Of a stretch of DNA of 36,150 nt, positions 8,242 through 15,860 are shown piece by piece. The notes under the pieces are model-generated. The model ran no database searches. It was not told where the DNA came from and saw only the letters and a program-made list of their open reading frames with translations. Both the position numbers and the translations under genes were made by a program. Position 1 is the first letter of the stretch. The number at the start of each line of letters is the position of its first letter. Origin of the DNA: an uncultured Clostridia bacterium (lineage in GTDB: Bacteria > Bacillota > Clostridia > Oscillospirales > Acutalibacteraceae); NCBI GenBank assembly GCA_947628175.1, contig CANQZA010000017.1:1-36150 (forward strand), read 5' to 3'.

Positions 8242-10311
8242 TTATTCCTCCAAAGCCGAAATATACGCCTGCCCGAGTGCGAGTGAGCCGTCACCGCAGG
8301 GTACCTTTTCGTTTATATAAACGCTGAAACCATTTTCTTCAAGTTTATTTATTGTATTTTCCGTTACTATTCTGTTGTTGAAAACGCCGCCGCACAGCAC
8401 AATCTGACTTATACCATATTCCTTTGCACTCTGAAGTATAAGCTCTGAGAGCATTAGATGAAAGCCAAGGGCAATTTCCTCCTTTGCAGCAGGCGCGGTT
8501 TTTATTTCTTCTATGATTGAGCAGGGTGACCACGAGGGAGTAATATAATGCGGCTTTTTGGCATGCTTTGCGGCACTTTCCAGTTTAACGGCACATTCAC
8601 CCTCGTAACGGTTATAATGACATATATCAAGCACACTGCATACGGCATCAAATAATCTGCCCATGCTTGACGACTCAACCGTGTTTACAGTATGACGGAC
8701 TGCCGCATTGATTATATTATTTGTGCCTGTATAACAGGCAAGAGCCAGATCGGCATTTTTAGATATTTCGTCTGATGCAGGCATTTTTACATAATCCAGA
8801 TGGTTCAGCCTGCAAAAATTTTTTCCGTCAAAACGGATTACTTCACTGCCCCAGACAGCACCGTCGTCACCGAAGCCTGTGCCGTCAAAGGCAAAGCCGA
8901 GAACTTTTCCTTTAAGATGATGCTCGGCGATTACAGAGGCAATATGAGCCTTGTGGTGCTGAACCTTTATATTATTTTTATATAAATTTGAAGAATAGTA
9001 CTGCGGATGACTGTCGCAAACTGTTTTTTCAATAGTAAACGAGTGGAGCCGTGCAAAGCGTTTTATGTTTGCTTTATAAGCCTGCATGACAAGGCTGTTT
9101 TCCAAGTCGCCGAAATACTGGCTTAAAAAGACATAATGATCTCTGTGAAAGCCGAAAACAGCCTTTAAATCCCCGCCGAGGCAGAGCGTATCCGCCTTTG
9201 CCTTTATTCCGATATCTATGGCAAGCGGAGTGTATCCGCGCGCACGGCGTATAAACTGTGTTCTGCCGCAAGTTATTTTCAAGACACTGTCGTCAAGCGG
9301 TGTGAGTATTTCTCTGTTATGGGAAAGGCATTTGACACCGAGCTTTTGTATTTTCCCATCATCAGTTATTATGGGTTCACCGCTTCTGTTTGCGCTTGTC
9401 ATTACGAGCGGTGAACACTCCTCAAGCAGCATAATCTGTATGGGATTGCAGGGGAGAAATGCACCTGTATAATCACTGCCGGAGTCTACGCTCAAATCAA
9501 AATCCTTTATTTTTTCAAGCAGAACAATAGGCCTTGCCGGCGAAATCAACAGTTCTTCCTCCTGTCGGTTAAGTTTGCAGTATTCCTTTATCTGCTCTGT
9601 TGAGTGAAACATAACGGCAAAGGGCTTTGTCTCCCTGCCTTTGATTTCTCTTATTTTGTTTACTGATTCAGGGCAGTCTGCGCGGCAGGCAAGATGATAT
9701 CCTCCGATATCCTTTATGGCAAGCACTTCACCGCTCTTGAGTATATTCACAGCGGTATCAATGGATATATTGGTTGACGGGGGGCAGTCATTGCAGGCAA
9801 TTGTCTGCGCATGACAGCGCCTGTTTTCAGGAGATATGTATTCTTCTTTGCATTTTTCACACATATCAAAATCGGACATGGCGGTGTTTTCCCTGTCATA
9901 GGGCAGTGACTTGATAATGGTGTATCTCGGACCGCAGTTTACACAGCTTATGAACGGATGTGCGTACCGGCGGTTTCTTTTGTCTTTCAGTTCCTTTTCG
10001 CAATCTGCACAGGTTGCAATATCAGGCGTTAAAAATGGCGTTTTGCGATCTCTTGAGGAATGTTCTATTGTAAAGGTATCATAGTGAATTTCATCTAATT
10101 TTTCACAATCAAAGCCTTTTATTTCAAATAGGGCAATAAGGCGCCGGACAAAGCTGTCCAACGCCTGTTCGCTGCCTGTTATAATAACTTCGGTATTGCC
10201 GCCGGTATTTTTGACATAGCCTGTAATTTTCAGCTTTGATGCAATCCGCTGTGCGGCAGGTCTAAAGCCTATGCCCTGAACAATACCGGTAAAGGTTAAT
10301 CTGTAAGTCAT
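8242..10311 (-). CDS. hypF: Carbamoyltransferase HypF
   Basis: A 689-residue multidomain protein: acylphosphatase-like domain (1 to about 88, motif GIVQGIGFRP at 9-18), two zinc-finger motifs each of the form CxxC-x18-CxxC (Cys101/104/123/126 and Cys151/154/173/176), a YrdC-like ATP/carbamoyl domain (about 185-365), and a Kae1-like carbamoyltransferase domain (about 375-689, His452, His453 and His456 in QHHKAH). HypF converts carbamoyl phosphate and ATP to carbamoyl-AMP and transfers the carbamoyl group to HypE. It is somewhat shorter than the usual 740-780 residues but no domain is missing. Its ribosome binding site AGGAG lies inside the last codons of echF, six bases separate the two genes, and this ties hydrogenase structure and maturation genes into one operon. 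Confidence 0.96.
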   Translation of the reverse strand: MTYRLTFTGIVQGIGFRPAAQRIASKLKITGYVKNTGGNTEVIITGSEQALDSFVRRLIALFEIKGFDCEKLDEIHYDTFTIEHSSRDRKTPFLTPDIATCADCEKELKDKRNRRYAHPFISCVNCGPRYTIIKSLPYDRENTAMSDFDMCEKCKEEYISPENRRCHAQTIACNDCPPSTNISIDTAVNILKSGEVLAIKDIGGYHLACRADCPESVNKIREIKGRETKPFAVMFHSTEQIKEYCKLNRQEEELLISPARPIVLLEKIKDFDLSVDSGSDYTGAFLPCNPIQIMLLEECSPLVMTSANRSGEPIITDDGKIQKLGVKCLSHNREILTPLDDSVLKITCGRTQFIRRARGYTPLAIDIGIKAKADTLCLGGDLKAVFGFHRDHYVFLSQYFGDLENSLVMQAYKANIKRFARLHSFTIEKTVCDSHPQYYSSNLYKNNIKVQHHKAHIASVIAEHHLKGKVLGFAFDGTGFGDDGAVWGSEVIRFDGKNFCRLNHLDYVKMPASDEISKNADLALACYTGTNNIINAAVRHTVNTVESSSMGRLFDAVCSVLDICHYNRYEGECAVKLESAAKHAKKPHYITPSWSPCSIIEEIKTAPAAKEEIALGFHLMLSELILQSAKEYGISQIVLCGGVFNNRIVTENTINKLEENGFSVYINEKVPCGDGSLALGQAYISALEE

Positions 10312-10317
10312 TAAAGA

Positions 10318-10896
10318 CTACTCCTTGTGAAGCGTTACGACACCCTTTTCCGAATCATCAGCCATTGAAAGTGCCTTGAACTTAACGCATGCGTCAATAC
10401 ATAAGCCGCACTGAACGCATTTATCGCGGTCTATTGACCATGTTTTTGCTTCCTTTCGGTCGACCGTAATACACGCCTGAGGGCATTTTCTTGCGCAGAG
10501 TCCGCATAAAATACATTTTTCGATATCGTTTACTACCTTACCCATTTTTGTTTCGGGGATTGGCTGATAATATGTATCAACGGTTTTTTCCGTAGAAGGC
10601 GGAGTATAACCCGGTACCATAGTCAGGCACTGCTTTGGGCAGGCAATAACACAGCTTGAGCACTGGACACAGCCCATTCGCTCAATTGACCACTGCTTTT
10701 TTGCTCTGTCAACTGTAATTGCATTTGACATGCATTTTCTTGAGCATATTCCGCACATTATACATTTGTCTATCTCTATTTCAATATGTCCTCTGCTTCT
10801 TTCCGGATAGTGCGTAGGCTCAAAAGGATAAGCGGAGGTTGCCGGTTTTGAAAAAAGATTTTTCAAGGCGGTTTTGGAAAAATTCATAATTTCCAT
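10318..10896 (-). CDS. echF: Ech hydrogenase ferredoxin-like subunit EchF, with duplicated 2[4Fe-4S] domain
   Basis: A 192-residue NuoI-like protein with four CxxCxxCxxxC motifs: Cys45/48/51/55, Cys76/79/82/86, Cys128/131/134/138 and Cys160/163/166/170. The first pair with its N-terminal extension (MNFSKTALKNLFSKPAT) is the usual EchF; the second pair (about 120-178) is a tandem copy with about half of its residues identical by eye. EchF relays electrons from reduced ferredoxin towards EchC. The Methanosarcina barkeri EchF has one such two-cluster domain, so this form may hold four clusters. Possible starts are GTG 10905 (TAGTG overlap with echE), ATG 10896 and ATG 10887; I choose 10896, eleven bases after GGAAAGG, with moderate certainty. 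Confidence 0.92.
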   Translation of the reverse strand: MEIMNFSKTALKNLFSKPATSAYPFEPTHYPERSRGHIEIEIDKCIMCGICSRKCMSNAITVDRAKKQWSIERMGCVQCSSCVIACPKQCLTMVPGYTPPSTEKTVDTYYQPIPETKMGKVVNDIEKCILCGLCARKCPQACITVDRKEAKTWSIDRDKCVQCGLCIDACVKFKALSMADDSEKGVVTLHKE

Positions 10897-10904
10897 TTCT
10901 ATCA

Positions 10905-11984
10905 CTACCTTTCCGTGCAGCTTATGCAGGGATCTATCGTGAGTATCTGAAGCGGCACATCAGCCAAATCCGATCCCGGCAGAATATGGATTAATGATTG
11001 TATATTTGTAAAAGTAGGGGTGCGTATTCTCATTCTTTCAAGAAACTTTGTTCCGTTTGCCTTTGCATAATAAACTGCTTCACCGCGCGGCTGCTCGACT
11101 CTTGCAAAAGCCTCACCGTCCGGATTGCCCTTAACGGCGTTTGATATAGCTCCCTGAGGAATTTTATCAATGCATTGCCGGATTATGTTTATCGACTGAA
11201 AAATCTCGCCTGCGCGGACTGCACATCTTGCATAGCCGTCACACTCTTTTGATGTGATGATATCAAATTCGATTTTATCATACGCTTCATAACCTGTTTT
11301 GCGCGTATCGAGCTCAATTCCCGACGCTCTTGCCATAGGTCCTACGGCGCCGAGTTTAAGCGCGTCTTCTTTTGTCAGAATGCCTACACCGCGCAGACGG
11401 TGTTCGACAGTGTAATCTTTAAGAAAAATTCTTATAAGTTTTTTGAGCTCTTCTGCCATATCGGTAAATATGTCTGAAAAGCTTTTGAGCATGGAGGAGT
11501 CCATATCCTTGAGGACCCCGCCTATTTTATTAACTGAAAAGATAACTCTTCCGCCTGTTGATGCTTCAAACATATCAAGAACTTTTTCTCTCATTCTCCA
11601 GCATTGCATAAATAACGCGTCAAATCCAAAAGCGTCGGCAAGCAGACCGAGCCATAGCAGATGGGAATGAATACGGCTCATTTCTCCCCAGATTGTTCTT
11701 AAAAACTGCGCCCTTTCAGGAACCTGAGCGTCAAATATTCGCTCTATTGACTCGCAGTATGCCATGCCGTGTTTAAAAGAGCAGATGCCGCAGATTCTCT
11801 CAATGACATACTGATAATCGTTAAAATCCCTTTTTTCTGCAAGCTGTTCAAGACCTCTGTGGACAAAGCCTATTGACGGTATTGCTTCAATAACCTTCTC
11901 GTCCTCAAGAACAAGGTCAAGATGAATAGGCTCGGGGAGAACAGGATGCTGAGGACCGAACGGGACGACACTTCTATTAGCCAT
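10905..11984 (-). CDS. echE: Ech hydrogenase large (catalytic) subunit EchE
   Basis: A 359-residue NuoD-like protein with both [NiFe] metal-binding motifs: RICGICSFKH (Cys65, Cys68) near the N-terminus and DPCISCTER (Cys353, Cys356) as the last nine residues. This distinguishes it from complex I NuoD, which lacks these cysteines. It holds the active site where protons are reduced to H2. The protein ends directly at the Arg of the C-terminal motif, so there is no cleavable tail; large subunits of EchE and CooH type are known to lack it. It overlaps the echD stop by one base (TAATG). The neighbours match the echABCDEF order known from Methanosarcina barkeri. Confidence 0.97.
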   Translation of the reverse strand: MANRSVVPFGPQHPVLPEPIHLDLVLEDEKVIEAIPSIGFVHRGLEQLAEKRDFNDYQYVIERICGICSFKHGMAYCESIERIFDAQVPERAQFLRTIWGEMSRIHSHLLWLGLLADAFGFDALFMQCWRMREKVLDMFEASTGGRVIFSVNKIGGVLKDMDSSMLKSFSDIFTDMAEELKKLIRIFLKDYTVEHRLRGVGILTKEDALKLGAVGPMARASGIELDTRKTGYEAYDKIEFDIITSKECDGYARCAVRAGEIFQSINIIRQCIDKIPQGAISNAVKGNPDGEAFARVEQPRGEAVYYAKANGTKFLERMRIRTPTFTNIQSLIHILPGSDLADVPLQILTIDPCISCTER

Positions 11985-12373
11985 TATTCATCCTCCTCTT
12001 CCTTTTTTATGACCTTGATTGCTTCTTTTACTTCCTTTTTAAACGGAGTTTCCTTTGCAATTCTGTAGAATTTATTGTTATAATCCGTTATTATTGATTT
12101 GACCTTTAATCCGAAAAGTTCTTTCATTTCATTTTCATACAGCATTGCGGAAGGATAAAAATCTGAAATTGTATTTATTTCGGTTTCAATCGGAACTATT
12201 ATTCTGTAATTTTCAAATTTATATCCGATTGCCACGGAATATATAACCTCATTGTATCCCTCATATGCCGTTGCACAAATCTGAACAAGACGGTAGCCGT
12301 TTCTCTGTTTTGCAAGCATTGTATTATACAAAGTTGGGATATCCATTGTTTCCATTGTATATTCTTCTCTCAT
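11984..12373 (-). CDS. echD: Ech hydrogenase subunit EchD (NuoC-like)
   Basis: A 129-residue soluble protein in the NuoC/30 kDa position of the operon. It carries the NuoC-like segment SDFYPSAMLYENEMKELFGL, where the E-x-E-x-KELFG-type pattern is typical. The N-terminus matches short EchD proteins and the C-terminus is a charged Lys/Glu tail. It has no cofactor motif; in the complex it packs between EchC, EchE and the membrane arm. ATG 12373 overlaps the echC stop (ATGA) and its own stop overlaps the echE start (TAATG), showing tight translational coupling. Confidence 0.93.
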   Translation of the reverse strand: MREEYTMETMDIPTLYNTMLAKQRNGYRLVQICATAYEGYNEVIYSVAIGYKFENYRIIVPIETEINTISDFYPSAMLYENEMKELFGLKVKSIITDYNNKFYRIAKETPFKKEVKEAIKVIKKEEEDE

Positions 12374-12807
12374 TTACTTTCCCTCCTGAACTTTTCACCC
12401 TTTTCTTTTAAAAGAGCAAGTGATTTAATCACACCGTCAATGATTGCCTGCGGTCTGGCCGCACAGCCGGGAACATAAATGTCAACGGGTATTACCTTAT
12501 CTATACCGCCTAATATATTATAGCAGTCTTTAAACACGCCTCCGTTGCAGGCACAGATGCCTATTGCACAGACAACTTTTGGCTCAGACATCTGTTCATA
12601 TATTTGCTTTACAACATCCTTGTTCTGCTCGTTTACTGCACCGGTAATAAGCAGAATATCTGCATGCTTGGGGTTGCCTGTATTGATTACACCGAAGCGT
12701 TCAACATCATAAACGGGCGTAAGACAGGCGAGTACCTCAATATCGCATCCGTTGCAACTTGAGCCATCATAATGCATGATCCAAGGTGATTTTGTAATAT
12801 CAGCCAA
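12370..12807 (-). CDS. echC: Ech hydrogenase small subunit EchC (NuoB-like)
   Basis: A 145-residue NuoB/20 kDa-type protein with the four ligands of the proximal [4Fe-4S] cluster: Cys18 and Cys21 in SSCNGCDIE, Cys85 in GICACNGG and Cys115 in VPGCAARP. The last motif is more often PGCPPRP in the family, so AA replaces PP here. It passes electrons from EchF to the [NiFe] site of EchE. It is short, as expected for group 4 hydrogenases without the larger small-subunit extensions. It starts two bases after the echB stop. Confidence 0.96.
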   Translation of the reverse strand: MADITKSPWIMHYDGSSCNGCDIEVLACLTPVYDVERFGVINTGNPKHADILLITGAVNEQNKDVVKQIYEQMSEPKVVCAIGICACNGGVFKDCYNILGGIDKVIPVDIYVPGCAARPQAIIDGVIKSLALLKEKGEKFRRESK

Positions 12808-12809
12808 TC

Positions 12810-13691
12810 TTATACCCCCTTTGTGAATACTTCAAGAATAAAGATGTTTAATGCTCCTATTATGATCGTGGTAATCCAGGAATTTTTAAACATTTTTTGC
12901 CACTTGACGCGTGCATTTGTATTGTCAACAAGGATTTCAATAAAATATGTTATGGATACCGCGGTTGCGGCAAGGATGATTGTCCATTTGCTGGCGTTGA
13001 GGAAAAACAATGCGATAACGCCCATAAGGAATATGTTTTCATACCAGTGTGCAATTTCGACTATTGCAAACATTCTGCCTGAAAATTCCGTTGTGATACC
13101 CTTAACCATTTCCTGATGTGCATGATGGCTTGTTGCAAGGTCAAAAGGATGCTTTCTGAGCTTTATGGTAAGGATAAACACAAAGCCGACAAAAACGCCG
13201 GGCAGCGTCAATATCGGAATATGGCCGGTGCTGTGGACGATCTCCCTCACTTTGAATGTGCCTGTTGAGAGGTAGAATCCTACCGCGGTAAGGAGAACCA
13301 TCGGTTCATAAGAAAGCATCTGCATCATTTCGCGGTTAGCACCCATTGTTGAATAAGGTGAATGACTGCTTGTGGCAGCAAGTATTAAGAACAGATTCGC
13401 AGTTGTGAGCGCAAAAAATACAAGCAGTAAATCGAATCCGCCGAAAAACAGCGTACCTGTAAATATTACGAAAATAAGGAAAGTTAATAGATAGAAAATT
13501 TGAACATGGTTGACCACAACAGTTTCTTTTTTCATCAGCTTGATTACATCGTAAAACGGCTGAAGCAGAGGAGGTCCCTGCCTGCCCTGCATACGGGCTG
13601 TAATTTTTCTGTCTATTCCCGAAGTGAGTCCTCCGAGCACAGGTGCAAAAAGTATATATGCAATAATACAGATGATACTATTCAAAGTCAT
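12810..13691 (-). CDS. echB: Ech hydrogenase membrane subunit EchB (NuoH-like)
   Basis: A 293-residue membrane protein with about eight hydrophobic helices, related to NuoH/HycD. The segment GGLTSGIDRKITARMQGRQGPPLLQP near the N-terminus (given by its core RMQGRQGPP) is the signature of this family, and acidic residues in the YEPMVLL and FVEIAHW-like helices fit the quinone/ion-channel region. It joins the hydrophilic arm to the ion-translocating EchA. The frame extends back to 13766, but ATG 13691 has GGAGGTG eight bases upstream and overlaps the echA stop (TAATG), so the shorter form is used. Confidence 0.95.
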   Translation of the reverse strand: MTLNSIICIIAYILFAPVLGGLTSGIDRKITARMQGRQGPPLLQPFYDVIKLMKKETVVVNHVQIFYLLTFLIFVIFTGTLFFGGFDLLLVFFALTTANLFLILAATSSHSPYSTMGANREMMQMLSYEPMVLLTAVGFYLSTGTFKVREIVHSTGHIPILTLPGVFVGFVFILTIKLRKHPFDLATSHHAHQEMVKGITTEFSGRMFAIVEIAHWYENIFLMGVIALFFLNASKWTIILAATAVSITYFIEILVDNTNARVKWQKMFKNSWITTIIIGALNIFILEVFTKGV

Positions 13692-15601
13692 TATACAGCA
13701 CCTCCGACAGAAATTGTCATAATTGCAAGAATGAAAACGGTTGATGCTATTACAGAGGGATTCCACAGCTTCTTTTCACCGAAAATATCACCCAAATACC
13801 AGTTTGAGAGAAGAAAGCGTTTCTTTTCGCCCATGGAATCTATATAATTCATCTGATCGCCGGCATTTACTCCGTTTATGTAACGGTCAGCCTTTTTATA
13901 TCGTGTATGCCTTGCAGACGCCCAAGCAGCGGCAGGAACAATAAATATGGCAACAAGCATTATCATCATTATGATAATGTTATCGCTTGATATAACCTGT
14001 GACGCACTGCTGAAAACAGTCTGAATATAAGGAATAATAACCTGGCTTGATATAAACGGAAAGACAAAGCAGAGCGCAATCATAAACGCGGAGTGGATAA
14101 TAATAGATATCCATTGATTGGCGGAGGTTGTATTTTTTTCCTGACCGTCGTTGCTTTTTGAAGCTAAAACTGTTCCAATCCATTTTATCCAGTAGAAAAG
14201 TGTAGTGGCACTTCCGAAGCATATGAATATTACAAGAATGATAGAACCGCTGTCAACAAATGCTTTGAGAGCAGCCCACTTTGATATAAGCATGCCGAAT
14301 GGTGCAAGAAACATACCGGCAATTCCTATGACAAGCGTCCAAGCAAGGTGGGGGTGACGGCGTGAAAGACCGTGCATGGATTCAATATCCCTTGAGCCCG
14401 TAGAATTTTCAATAGCGCCTACGGTCTGGAAAAGAAGGGATTTTGAAACTGCATGGAATATGAGAAGGAATACACCTGCCCAGACTGTTTCAACTACACC
14501 GACACCGGCGCATGCAGTAATCAGTCCGAGGTTTGAGATTGTTGAATAAGCAAGCACCTTTTTACCATCGCTTACCGTTATGGCGAGCATGGAGGTTATC
14601 AGGAAAGTAAAGCCGCCTACAATACTTACCATAGTACCCGCGTTTGTCGATTGAAGAACAGGGGATAGCCTGAGCAGAAGATAAACGCCTGCTTTTACCA
14701 TTGTCGCACTGTGCAACAGCGCAGATGAGGGAGTCGGCGCAACCATTGCACCGAGAAGCCATTTTGAAAACGGAAGCTGGGCGCTTTTTGTAAGAGCGGC
14801 AAAGGAAAGGAAGATGACCGGAATAATAACGATGCTGCCGTCACAGAGAATGAGACTCTGAAGGTCAATGATTTTGAATGTGATTCCTGCGTAAACGATT
14901 GCAACGGCAAAGCCGAGTCCGCCAAGCAGATTCATCCACAAAGCCCTGAAACAGTTACGGATTGCCTCCGGCGTTTTCGTGTATCCGATGAGCAGGAAGG
15001 AGATAACACTTGTAATCTCCCAGAAAAAATATATCCACAAAAGAGAATTTGAGAATACAAGTCCGAACATAGCACCGAGAAATATATAAATAAGGGAAAA
15101 GAAAAGACTTCTCCTGTCCTTAAATTCAATATGATGATTGTGGTAATCTTTCATATATCCACAGGCATAGACTGTTATGAGAGTTCCTACAACAGCTATA
15201 ATAAGCACCATGATTACGGTGAGATGATCGACATAAATCTTTCTGATTTGCTGATGCGGTGCAACTCCCGAAAATTCGTACCAAAGCGTCAGGGCAGTCT
15301 GCACAATGGACAGCAGAGCAACATAATACTTTTTATATTTGATGCTCAGTACTGTTACAAGTGCAGTTAAAAACAATTCTATGGCGACCATGCAGTAATC
15401 CGTTCCTTCAGTATGAGAAAAGAAAAACATCTGACTTTGCTGTGCGGTGAAATATTTTATTGTAAACAGGATTGCAGATATTATAATGGATGTTGCACTG
15501 ATATATGTAATAATCTGCCTGAATATGTCGTTTTTTATAATGCCCAACAGTAAAGCACTTATAAAGGGAAACCCAATCAGAATAATAATTAAACTTTCCA
15601 T
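13691..15601 (-). CDS. echA: Ech hydrogenase ion-translocating subunit EchA (NuoL/MrpA-like)
   Basis: A 636-residue polytopic protein of the NuoL/ND5/MrpA antiporter family with about sixteen hydrophobic segments. The core motif is visible as FFWEITSVISFLLIGY (conserved Glu), followed by LTKSAQLPFSKWLLGAM and TPSSALLHSATMVKAG with the conserved Lys residues of the half-channels. It should export H+ or Na+ when ferredoxin is oxidised by H2 evolution. It is the first gene of the ech-hyp operon: AGAGG lies eight bases before ATG 15601 and a consensus promoter lies 74 bp upstream. The C-terminal 60 residues are hydrophilic followed by one final helix. Confidence 0.95.
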   Translation of the reverse strand: MESLIIILIGFPFISALLLGIIKNDIFRQIITYISATSIIISAILFTIKYFTAQQSQMFFFSHTEGTDYCMVAIELFLTALVTVLSIKYKKYYVALLSIVQTALTLWYEFSGVAPHQQIRKIYVDHLTVIMVLIIAVVGTLITVYACGYMKDYHNHHIEFKDRRSLFFSLIYIFLGAMFGLVFSNSLLWIYFFWEITSVISFLLIGYTKTPEAIRNCFRALWMNLLGGLGFAVAIVYAGITFKIIDLQSLILCDGSIVIIPVIFLSFAALTKSAQLPFSKWLLGAMVAPTPSSALLHSATMVKAGVYLLLRLSPVLQSTNAGTMVSIVGGFTFLITSMLAITVSDGKKVLAYSTISNLGLITACAGVGVVETVWAGVFLLIFHAVSKSLLFQTVGAIENSTGSRDIESMHGLSRRHPHLAWTLVIGIAGMFLAPFGMLISKWAALKAFVDSGSIILVIFICFGSATTLFYWIKWIGTVLASKSNDGQEKNTTSANQWISIIIHSAFMIALCFVFPFISSQVIIPYIQTVFSSASQVISSDNIIIMMIMLVAIFIVPAAAWASARHTRYKKADRYINGVNAGDQMNYIDSMGEKKRFLLSNWYLGDIFGEKKLWNPSVIASTVFILAIMTISVGGAV

Positions 15602-15656
15602 TTAACAGCCTCTTTCGTTCTATAGTAATATGACAAAAAGCATATAGTGTGAAATA

Positions 15657-15669
15657 ATGTAATTTACAT
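15657..15669. promoter_or_regulatory. Palindrome at the ech transcription start, candidate operator
   Basis: ATGTAA-T-TTACAT (15657-15669, read on +) is a 13-bp palindrome with one central base, placed 5 bp after the -10 box at the predicted transcription start. This is a typical repressor position. The regulator is unknown; it does not match the full Rex or Fnr consensus. Confidence 0.4.
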
Positions 15670-15674
15670 AAAGT

Positions 15675-15703
15675 ATAATACCACTATTAAGGCTCGCGGT
15701 CAA
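15675..15703 (-). promoter_or_regulatory. SigA-type promoter of the ech-hyp operon
   Basis: Minus-strand TTGACC (15703-15698), 17-bp spacer, TATTAT (15680-15675). Start predicted near 15668, giving a leader of about 67 nt before echA. Confidence 0.85.
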
Positions 15704-15800
15704 CTTGTTACCAATAAAAATTAATCAGTATTTGCGTAATAAGCCGTAAACAGATGAATAGATTTACACACTGATTGTAATTAAAATTTAATATTTGTTA

Positions 15801-15829
15801 TTGATTTTTTACAATTGATATATTATAGT
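15801..15829 (+). promoter_or_regulatory. Probable promoter of the polysaccharide deacetylase gene
   Basis: TTGATT (15801-15806), 17-bp spacer, TATAGT (15824-15829). The predicted start near 15836 lies between the ATG at 15840 and supports the downstream TTG start at 15861. Confidence 0.6.
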
Positions 15830-15860
15830 AATATTGTAGATGTTAGTAGGAGATGAGTTT

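Noticed and set aside
10905..15601. Complex I (Nuo) or formate hydrogenlyase instead of Ech
   Set aside because: The large subunit has both [NiFe] CxxC motifs, only six subunits are present in the echABCDEF order, and there is no formate dehydrogenase or CO dehydrogenase gene nearby.
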